Shown piece by piece: positions 36,443 to 44,980 of a stretch of 64,000 bases of DNA. The stretch is from Persicimonas caeni. GTDB taxonomy: Bacteria; Myxococcota_A; Bradymonadia; Bradymonadales; Bradymonadaceae. The stretch lies in the NCBI RefSeq assembly GCF_006517175.1, contig NZ_CP041186.1:3747074-3811073 (forward strand), written 5' to 3'. The notes under the pieces were generated by a model, which saw nothing but the letters and a program-made list of their open reading frames with translations, made no database searches and was not told the origin of the DNA. Numbering within the stretch: the stretch's first letter is position 1; each line of letters opens with the position of its first letter. Both the position numbers and the translations under genes were made by a program.

Positions 36443-36472
36443 TTGACAGTAAATCGGCAGAGCGTCTAATCT
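36443..36472 (+). promoter_or_regulatory. Sigma-70 promoter candidate for the 36565 gene
   Basis: TTGACA (36443-36448) and TAATCT (36467-36472) with an 18-base spacer. The -35 box is perfect and the -10 box differs from TATAAT at two positions. It lies about 90 bases upstream of the ATG at 36565. Confidence 0.6.
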
Positions 36473-36564
36473 CCCGTCCTCGTAAGGGACGCAAAAGAAA
36501 AGCGCTTTTTCTAAGCACGTCTAAGGGGATAGCCCCCATTTGCACATAGAATCAGGAGTTTTTG

Positions 36565-38055
36565 ATGGCCGACGAGAATGAAAAGGGCTCGCCGTCTGCC
36601 GACGAGATCGTCGATAGCATGGCGGCCGACATGGGCGTGGAGGACGAGAAGGTGCCCGAGGATTCCGGCGATAGCGCCATGGACGGGCTCGGCGGCATCT
36701 TCGACGTGCCGTCGTCCTCGAAGCGCAAGAAAAAGAAGAAGAAAAAGTCGGCCAGCGACGACAAGCCCTCCAAAAAGGAGCGGCTCAAAAAGAAACTCGC
36801 CGAAGAGAAGGCCAAAGCGGCCGAGGGCGACGAGGCTGACGACGCCGACGATGCTGTCGAGGCCAAGTCCGAGAAGAAGGCTTCCAAGAAGAAAAAGTCG
36901 TCGGCCACCGACGAGCTCGGCGGGGTCTTCAACCCCGGCGGTTCGGGAGGCGGCAGCGACATCGACGACATCGACGTCGGCGGCGACTACCTGGGTGAAG
37001 AAGACCTGGGCGGCTACAAGAAAGGGTCGAGCACCACGACCATCATCTTGAGCCTGGTCATCGTCGTGCTCGTGGGCGCGCTCGGCTTCGTCGTGGTCAG
37101 TTTCACCGACATCGGCGGCGACGTCGCCGCTCTGTTCCGCGGTGAGCTCAAAGAGCGGCGCATGGCCGAGGCTCAGAAGAAGAAAGAAGAGTGGGAAGCC
37201 GCCCAGCGCGCCAAGCTCGAGAAGTACGGCACGCTCAACGTCACCGGCACGCCCATCTACGCCCAGATCAAGCTCGACGGGCAGACCCAGTACGGTCAGA
37301 CCTCCTCGGGTGAGTGGCGAGACCTGCACCTGACGACCTCCGGGGCGATGTTCCAGAACCTCAAGGTCAAAAAGAAGCACACCATCGAGGTGAATGCTCC
37401 GGGCTTCAAGTCCGACAAGGTCGAGCTGACCGAAGGTATGTGGACGGGCGGATCGAGCCCCTACAGCTACCAGAAGATGGTCTCGGTCAACCTGATCCCC
37501 GAGAGCGGCCAGCACCAGCTCGAGTTCGAGCAGCGTCTGGACACCTCGGACGTCGAAAACGAGTACTACGGCGAGATCACCATCAACTCGATGCCCGCCG
37601 GCGCCAAGGTCATGTTCAACAACAAGCCGCTGCTCGACAAAGAGGGCAACGAGCTGGTGACCCCGGTGACCTTCGACAAGTTCTGGGTCAAGGACGAGGA
37701 GAGCGGCAAGCTCGAAGAGAGCCAGGTCAACGTGGACACCCCGCCCGACCGCGGCCACAAGATCCAGTTGGCCCTGCCCGAAGAGAAGGGCGAGTACCCC
37801 AAGTACGTCACCGCGCTGCAGCGTCGCATGTGGACCTGCGAGTGGAAGGACGGCCAGCCCCCGGCCACCCCGCCGTCGGGCAAGACCTTCCGCGACCTGT
37901 GCAACTACAAGTACACCCTCGAGATGGACTTCAACGCGCTCAAGAGCTACATCGAGCGTCGTGAGGCCGAGAAGAAGCGCATCGAAGAGGAGAACGCCAA
38001 GCTTCGCGCCGAAGCGGCCGAAAAGGCCAAAGAGGCAGAAGGTGGTGGAGAATAA
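36565..38055 (+). CDS. Membrane protein with PEGA-like domains
   Basis: 496 residues. Long charged N-terminus: KRKKKKKKK-type runs, then alternating Lys/Glu with Asp-rich stretches (1-150). A transmembrane helix (STTTIILSLVIVVLVGALGFVVV, near 160-180) separates it from a second half with two PEGA-like domains (YGTLNVTGTPIYAQIKLDG; YYGEITINSMPAGAKVMFNNKPL). The end is a coiled coil rich in Glu/Lys/Ala. PEGA domains are usually surface or peptidoglycan-facing; the inside-out orientation is thus cytoplasmic N-terminus, periplasmic C-terminus. AGGAG lies seven bases before the ATG. The Glu/Lys head resembles the intrinsically disordered heads of myxobacterial kinase substrates, but that is speculative. 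Confidence 0.75.
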   Translation: MADENEKGSPSADEIVDSMAADMGVEDEKVPEDSGDSAMDGLGGIFDVPSSSKRKKKKKKKSASDDKPSKKERLKKKLAEEKAKAAEGDEADDADDAVEAKSEKKASKKKKSSATDELGGVFNPGGSGGGSDIDDIDVGGDYLGEEDLGGYKKGSSTTTIILSLVIVVLVGALGFVVVSFTDIGGDVAALFRGELKERRMAEAQKKKEEWEAAQRAKLEKYGTLNVTGTPIYAQIKLDGQTQYGQTSSGEWRDLHLTTSGAMFQNLKVKKKHTIEVNAPGFKSDKVELTEGMWTGGSSPYSYQKMVSVNLIPESGQHQLEFEQRLDTSDVENEYYGEITINSMPAGAKVMFNNKPLLDKEGNELVTPVTFDKFWVKDEESGKLEESQVNVDTPPDRGHKIQLALPEEKGEYPKYVTALQRRMWTCEWKDGQPPATPPSGKTFRDLCNYKYTLEMDFNALKSYIERREAEKKRIEEENAKLRAEAAEKAKEAEGGGE

Positions 38056-38082
38056 TTAGAGAGATGCATGGATTGGGTTGTT

Positions 38083-38229
38083 GCAGCGCCCTCTACATGA
38101 GCATCTAAGGACATAAGGGCTGCGAGTCGCGACGAATAGGCGACTCGCGGCCCTTATTCTTTTGCGAGTCGCGCCAAACGGACGGCTCGCAACCCCTATG
38201 TCCTTAATTGCTTATTTAGCAGGCGCCAC
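38083..38229. repeat. Palindromic element A, upstream of the FAH gene
   Basis: Imperfect inverted repeat with outer GCGCC/GGCGC ends. The inner part has TCTAAGGACATAAGGGCTGCGAG on the left and CTCGCAACCCCTATGTCCTTAATTG on the right, with further GCGAGTCGCG palindromes in the centre. It ends 19 bases before the FAH start codon. Confidence 0.8.
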
Positions 38230-38247
38230 GCCCCTTCAAGGTATACA

Positions 38248-39042
38248 ATGTCATTATTTTACAGAGTCATCGATCCCCAGACCGGCCACCCCACGCACGC
38301 CGTCGTGCGCGACGGCCGGTTTTGTCGTGTCGAGACGCCCTTCGAGGCGCTCGTCGATGTCGTTCATGGCGACCGAGAACTCGCCGTCGGCGACGAGTTG
38401 GGCCCCGAGGGTGAGCTCGAGGTGCTGGCTCCCGTGGCGCCCTCGAAGGTCGTGTGCATCGGGCTGAATTACCAGAAGCACGCCGAGGAGATGAACAAGA
38501 CCATCCCCGACGAGCCGCTGATGTTCATGAAGCCGCCCACCGCGGTCATCGGCCCCGGCGACGCAATCGAATTGCCCGCCCAATCCGAGCTCGTCCACCA
38601 CGAAGGCGAGCTGGCGGTGGTGATCGGAAAACGGTCAAAAAGGCTGGAACCCGAGGAATCTTCGGGGGTTATTCTCGGTTATACATGCGCCAATGACGTG
38701 ACCGCTCGCGATATCCAGAGGCGCGAGAAGCGGTACACGCGAGGCAAGGGTTTCGACACCTTCTGCCCGCTGGGGCCCGCCGTGGCGACCGCCGACAATT
38801 TCCTGCCCGCCGAGCACACGCTGGTGTTGCAGGTCGACGGCCAAGAGCGGCAACGCAGCCAGTTGAACGACTTCATCTTCGGCATCGAGTATGTCGTGGC
38901 GTTCGTCAGCCAGGTGATGACTCTGGAGGCAGGCGACGTCATCCTGACCGGCACGCCCCACGGTGTGGGGCCGCTGGAGCCCGGCAATGTCGTCAGTGTT
39001 GAGATTGACGGCATTGGGCGGCTGGAGAATCCGGTCGAGTAG
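38248..39042 (+). CDS. Fumarylacetoacetate hydrolase-family enzyme
   Basis: 264 residues, the usual length for a single-domain FAH protein. Motifs include KVVCIGLNYQKHAEEM, PLMFMKPPTAVIGPGD, HHEGELAVVIGK (metal Glu pair), GYTCANDVTARD (metal Asp), KGFDTFCPLGP and GDVILTGTPHGVGPL. The family includes acylpyruvases, isomerases and ring-cleavage hydrolases of aromatic degradation; the substrate cannot be settled here. AAGG lies six bases before the ATG. It is framed by two related palindromic elements (38083-38229 and 39075-39209), which makes it a possible cassette. Confidence 0.88.
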   Translation: MSLFYRVIDPQTGHPTHAVVRDGRFCRVETPFEALVDVVHGDRELAVGDELGPEGELEVLAPVAPSKVVCIGLNYQKHAEEMNKTIPDEPLMFMKPPTAVIGPGDAIELPAQSELVHHEGELAVVIGKRSKRLEPEESSGVILGYTCANDVTARDIQRREKRYTRGKGFDTFCPLGPAVATADNFLPAEHTLVLQVDGQERQRSQLNDFIFGIEYVVAFVSQVMTLEAGDVILTGTPHGVGPLEPGNVVSVEIDGIGRLENPVE

Positions 39043-39074
39043 ATTTGGCTGGAGAGTACGCCTTGCAGGGGCGT

Positions 39075-39209
39075 GACGCCCGCTACATAGGCAATTAAGG
39101 ACATAGGGGCTGCGTTTTGCGACGCGTTCCAGGCTCGCTGATCTCGAATCTGAACCCGTGGGCGATTCGCAGCCCTCATGTCCTTAATTGCTTATGTAGA
39201 AGGCGCTGC
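39075..39209. repeat. Palindromic element B, downstream of the FAH gene
   Basis: Same family as element A: GACGCCCGCTACATAGGCAATTAAGGACATAGGGGCTGCG on the left arm and CGCAGCCCTCATGTCCTTAATTGCTTATGTAGAAGGCGC on the right arm. The outer arms (about 40 bases) are more complete than in element A, but the centre differs. Confidence 0.8.
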
Positions 39210-39281
39210 AAAAACCGAGGCCTCCATTGCCCTTCACCGCACGAACATGGTACGTTTCCGCGACTTTTGATTTTGTCGTGA

Positions 39282-41837
<2,556 letters not shown>

Positions 41838-41845
41838 CGGAGCCC

Positions 41846-42412
41846 ATGGCTAACGTTCAACTTCTCGACACCAAAGGCGTCGACGAAGCCCTCCAAGGGG
41901 GCGACGTCGACGTCTTTCGTTATCAGCTCAATCGCCTCGGCTATACCCTCATCCTGGCCATCGGCGGGCTGATGCTCGCCGGCGCCGGCTTTATCTGGTG
42001 GCAGTACGGATTCAGCGAGAATCTGTGGACCGCCATCTTTGCCGGGCTCGTCGCAGGCGGGCTCGGCCTTTCTGTACATGCCGCTTATTGGTATGCGTTC
42101 GCCGGCACCCACTTTGTGGGCGTCACCGACGACAAACTCTTGGTCGGCCGCGAAGAAAAGGCCTGGTCGATCGACTGGTCGGTGCTCGACGTCGACGCGC
42201 TCGGCCTGCAGCGCATGAACGCTACGGCTGCCAAGGGCATGCTCGAAGTGCGCGTGGGCGGCGAAGAGATCAAAATTTATCTGTATAACCCTTACGTTTT
42301 CCTCGAAGACATCCAGGCGCTGATGTCCAGCCTGCTCGAGCGGTTGCAGTCGCAACAGCAAGCTGGAAACGAGGCGTTCGATGAGCAAGATGTTGTTGTA
42401 AGTGATTCGTAG
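41846..42412 (+). CDS. Small membrane protein, PH-like
   Basis: 188 residues. Two transmembrane helices near residues 32-50 (LGYTLILAIGGLMLAGAGFIWW) and 60-80 (TAIFAGLVAGGLGLSVHAAYWYAF), then a ~90-residue beta-rich domain (THFVGVTDDKLLVGREEKAWSIDWSVLDVDAL) resembling the PH-like domains of the bPH family, and a Gln/Glu-rich end. Function unknown. It begins eight bases after gyrB (GGAG before the ATG), so it is co-transcribed with gyrB. Confidence 0.75.
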   Translation: MANVQLLDTKGVDEALQGGDVDVFRYQLNRLGYTLILAIGGLMLAGAGFIWWQYGFSENLWTAIFAGLVAGGLGLSVHAAYWYAFAGTHFVGVTDDKLLVGREEKAWSIDWSVLDVDALGLQRMNATAAKGMLEVRVGGEEIKIYLYNPYVFLEDIQALMSSLLERLQSQQQAGNEAFDEQDVVVSDS

Positions 42413-42439
42413 TTTGACCGCTTCGAGAACGGTGTCACC

Positions 42440-43714
42440 ATGCAGTCCCCCATCGATTTCCTTTCGCAAGTCGACGATATCCTCAAGGAGAAGACCTCCG
42501 ACCTGATCTCGTTGCGGCGAGAGCTGCACGCCCATCCCGAGCTGAGCCACAAAGAGTACGAGACGACCTCGATGCTGGCGGCGACGCTCAAGGATATCGG
42601 GTTCGACGTGTACGTGCGCGAGGAGGGCACCGGCTTTTACGCCGACCTGATCCCCGAGGACTTCGACCCGGCCGTCGACCCGACGGTGGCCATCCGCACC
42701 GACATCGACGCCCTGCCGATCAAAGAGCTCAACGAGGTGCCCTACGCCTCGCAAAACGACGGGGTGATGCACGCCTGCGGCCACGACGTGCACATGACCG
42801 TGGCCACTGGCGCGGGCATGGCGATCAGTGAGATCCGCGAGCAGCTGACCGGACGGCTTCGCCTGCTGTACCAGCACGCCGAGGAGGTCTCTCCCGGCGG
42901 CGCGGTCGACATGGTCTCGTTCGGCGCCATCGAGGGCGTCGACGCCGTCCTGGCGCTGCACTGCGACCCCGAGCTCGAGGTCGGCCGCATCGGCGTGCGC
43001 GAGGGCAACCTGACGGCGGCCTTCGACAGCTTCTGCATCAAGATCATCGGCAAGAGCGGCCACGGCGCGCGGCCCCATCACTGCACCGACCCGGTGCGCG
43101 TGGCCACCCAGGTGGCCAACGCCCTGTACCAGATGACCAGCCAGTACTTCGACTCGCGCGACCCGGTCGTCTTGTCGCTGGGCTCCATCCACGCTGGCGA
43201 CAGCCCCAACGTCATCCCCGAGGTGGCCACCATGCAGGGCACGCTGCGCACGCTCTCCAAGGAGTCGCGCGAGCGGCTCGAGCCGGTGCTCCAGAAGGTC
43301 GTCGGCGGCATCTGCATGGCCCACGGGGCGAACTTCGAGCTCGAGATCGAACACGGCGCCCCCTCGGTGGTCAACGACCCCAAGGTCATCGGCATCATCG
43401 AGCAGATCGGCCGCGACTTTCTGGGTGACGACGGCATCTACGAGATCCCGCTGCCGAGCATGGGCGGCGAGGACTTCTCCTACTACCTGCAGCACGCCCC
43501 CGGGGCGATGTTCCGCCTGGGCACCGCCGGGCCAGGCCCGCGCGCTCGCCACTTCTTGCACTCCTCGAAGTTCGACATCGACGAGCGCGCCATCGGCATC
43601 GGCTCGCGCATCCTGGCGCGATCGGCGCTCGAGGTGATGGCTCAGCTGTCCAACGGTGAGTTGGCGCTCGAGCGTCCGCGGCGCATGCCGATTCATGAGG
43701 GCATCGCCGAATAG
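42440..43714 (+). CDS. M20D-family amidohydrolase
   Basis: 424 residues. Motifs of the M20D group (IAA-amino-acid hydrolases, hippuricases): LRRELHAHPELSHKEYETT, IRTDIDALPI, GVMHACGHDVHMT (metal Cys and His), LYQHAEEVSPGGAVDMV, KSGHGARPHHCTDPV, GSIHAGDSPNVIPEVATMQGT and PSMGGEDFSYYL. The enzyme removes an acyl group from an amino acid conjugate. No signal peptide. It is 27 bases after the membrane protein and could be in the gyrB transcript. The final LERPRRMPIHEGIAE extension is beyond the usual end. Confidence 0.9.
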   Translation: MQSPIDFLSQVDDILKEKTSDLISLRRELHAHPELSHKEYETTSMLAATLKDIGFDVYVREEGTGFYADLIPEDFDPAVDPTVAIRTDIDALPIKELNEVPYASQNDGVMHACGHDVHMTVATGAGMAISEIREQLTGRLRLLYQHAEEVSPGGAVDMVSFGAIEGVDAVLALHCDPELEVGRIGVREGNLTAAFDSFCIKIIGKSGHGARPHHCTDPVRVATQVANALYQMTSQYFDSRDPVVLSLGSIHAGDSPNVIPEVATMQGTLRTLSKESRERLEPVLQKVVGGICMAHGANFELEIEHGAPSVVNDPKVIGIIEQIGRDFLGDDGIYEIPLPSMGGEDFSYYLQHAPGAMFRLGTAGPGPRARHFLHSSKFDIDERAIGIGSRILARSALEVMAQLSNGELALERPRRMPIHEGIAE

Positions 43715-43751
43715 GCCGCCTCTCCTTGCCCACTCGGCTATTCGTTGCTAT

Positions 43752-43795
43752 ATCTCCAGTCGTAAGTAAGTACATACTAACTTTGGCCTGGAGAT
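43752..43795. promoter_or_regulatory. Nested operator-like dyad before the BKACE gene
   Basis: Inner 20-bp dyad AAGTAAGTA-CA-TACTAACTT (43764-43783), with only the central bases and one pair mismatched. An outer exact 8-base inverted repeat, ATCTCCAG (43752-43759) and CTGGAGAT (43788-43795), surrounds it. The right arm contains the GGAG Shine-Dalgarno of the gene at 43800, so the outer hairpin in mRNA could hide the ribosome-binding site. The inner dyad resembles operators of TetR- or GntR-type repressors; no such regulator is adjacent. Confidence 0.6.
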
Positions 43796-43799
43796 CCTC

Positions 43800-44660
43800 A
43801 TGAGCGACAAAGTCATCGTCACTTGCGCCCTCAACGGTGTGCTGACCAACCCGAAGACCCACCCGGTGCCGTACACGCCCGAGGAGATGGCCCAGAGCGC
43901 CAAAGAGGCCTACGACGCTGGCGCGGCCGTGGTGCATATCCACTTTCGCGAGCAGGCCATGGGTCGGATGCCCTCGTGGGATCCGGACCTGGCCGCCGAG
44001 TGCGTCGACGCCATCAAGGAGGCGGCGCCGGACATCATCGTCAACTCGACGACCGGCGTGATGGGCGATGATATCAGCGGGCCGCAGGGCGTGCTCGAGC
44101 GGGTCAAGCCGGAGATGGCGGCGATGAACTCGGGGTCGCTCAACTACCTCAAGGCGCGCAGCAACGGCGAGTGGGCCTGGCCGCCCATGCTCTTCGACAA
44201 CCCGGTCAGCAAGGTCGAGCGCTTCCTCGAGGTGATGCGCGACAACGACATCATCCCCGAGTGCGAGTGCTTCGACACCGGGATCGTGCGCTCCATTTCG
44301 ATGTTCGAGAAGGTCGGCATCCTCGACAAGCCCTACACCGTCTCGCTCGTGCAAGGCGTGGCCAGCGGCATGCCCGCGCGCACCGACCTGCTGCCCATCC
44401 TGGTCGACCTGCTCCCCGAGGGGGCGCACTGGCAGTCGATCGTCATCGGCCGCGACGAGGTCTGGGACATCCACCGCAAGACCGCCGAGCTGGGCGGTCA
44501 CCTGCGCACCGGCGTCGAGGACACCTTCTATCTGCCCGACGGCGAGAAGGTCGCCGAGCACGGCAACGGCCGACTCATCGAGGCGATCGTCGCCATGGCC
44601 CGCGAGGTGGGCCGCGAGCCTGCGACCCCCGACGAAGCTCGCCAGATGATCAAGGCTTGA
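43800..44660 (+). CDS. BKACE-family enzyme (3-keto-5-aminohexanoate cleavage-like, DUF849)
   Basis: 286 residues, the usual length. Family motifs: VIVTCALNGV (N-terminal strand), TPEEMAQSAKEAYDAGAAVVHIHFRE (zinc His pair HIH), IIVNSTTG, MAAMNSGSLNY, ECECFDTGI (Glu-Cys-Glu), VQGVASGMPAR, WQSIVIGRDEVWDIH and GGHLRTGVEDTFYL. BKACE enzymes condense a beta-keto acid with acetyl-CoA to acetoacetate and a CoA ester; lysine fermentation is the best-known setting, but the family has many substrates. No lysine-fermentation genes are nearby. GGAG, six bases before the ATG, is inside an inverted repeat. Confidence 0.9.
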   Translation: MSDKVIVTCALNGVLTNPKTHPVPYTPEEMAQSAKEAYDAGAAVVHIHFREQAMGRMPSWDPDLAAECVDAIKEAAPDIIVNSTTGVMGDDISGPQGVLERVKPEMAAMNSGSLNYLKARSNGEWAWPPMLFDNPVSKVERFLEVMRDNDIIPECECFDTGIVRSISMFEKVGILDKPYTVSLVQGVASGMPARTDLLPILVDLLPEGAHWQSIVIGRDEVWDIHRKTAELGGHLRTGVEDTFYLPDGEKVAEHGNGRLIEAIVAMAREVGREPATPDEARQMIKA

Positions 44661-44756
44661 ATGACGATGGCGCTACGCACCCGCAAGTCGGTCGCCACCT
44701 CGACCCGCAAATTGTCTTTCGCGCGGGCGTAGTCTGAGGCTGTCGCAAAAGCCTTT

Positions 44757-44779
44757 GGAGGCAGGGCATCTTGCCCTGG
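44757..44779 (-). repeat. REP-like hairpin, copy 5
   Basis: On the minus strand: CCAG + GGCA + AGA + TGCC + CTGCCTCC. GGCA and TGCC differ from all other copies yet pair fully. Confidence 0.75.
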
Positions 44780-44803
44780 GAGCAAGGCCGCACGCTCCTG
44801 CAA

Positions 44804-44826
44804 CCAGCGCTGGAAGCGCTGCCTCC
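44804..44826 (+). repeat. REP-like hairpin, copy 6
   Basis: CCAG + CGCT + GGA + AGCG + CTGCCTCC, inverted relative to copy 5 and 24 bases from it. Confidence 0.75.
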
Positions 44827-44911
44827 AAACGACGGCGATCTTTTGCGACGGCCTCGTAGTCTGCCCGTGCCCCTAATAGCGGGCGCCTCAACCCCGCAGG
44901 GCCCACGCCGC

Positions 44912-44949
44912 AAAAAAAGCCCCGCCGGCAACACACCGGCGGGGCTTTT
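44912..44949. terminator. Bidirectional intrinsic terminator
   Basis: Arms AAAAGCCCCGCCGG and CCGGCGGGGCTTTT around CAACACA, with A7 on the left and T4 on the right. It ends the minus-strand DUF11 gene (strong T-run on the minus strand) and can also stop the BKACE gene. Confidence 0.9.
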
Positions 44950-44980
44950 GTACGTCTAGCTACGACTACTCAACAGATCA

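Larger units (their letters stand above)
44735..44856. repeat. Composite inverted element carrying two REP-like hairpins
   Basis: Outer arms GAGGC-T-GTCGCAAAAG and CTTTTGCGAC-G-GCCTC (about 44736-44751 and 44841-44856) enclose REP-like copies 5 and 6 in inverted orientation. The interval 44661-44980 has no gene; the rest is this element and the terminator. Confidence 0.75.
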
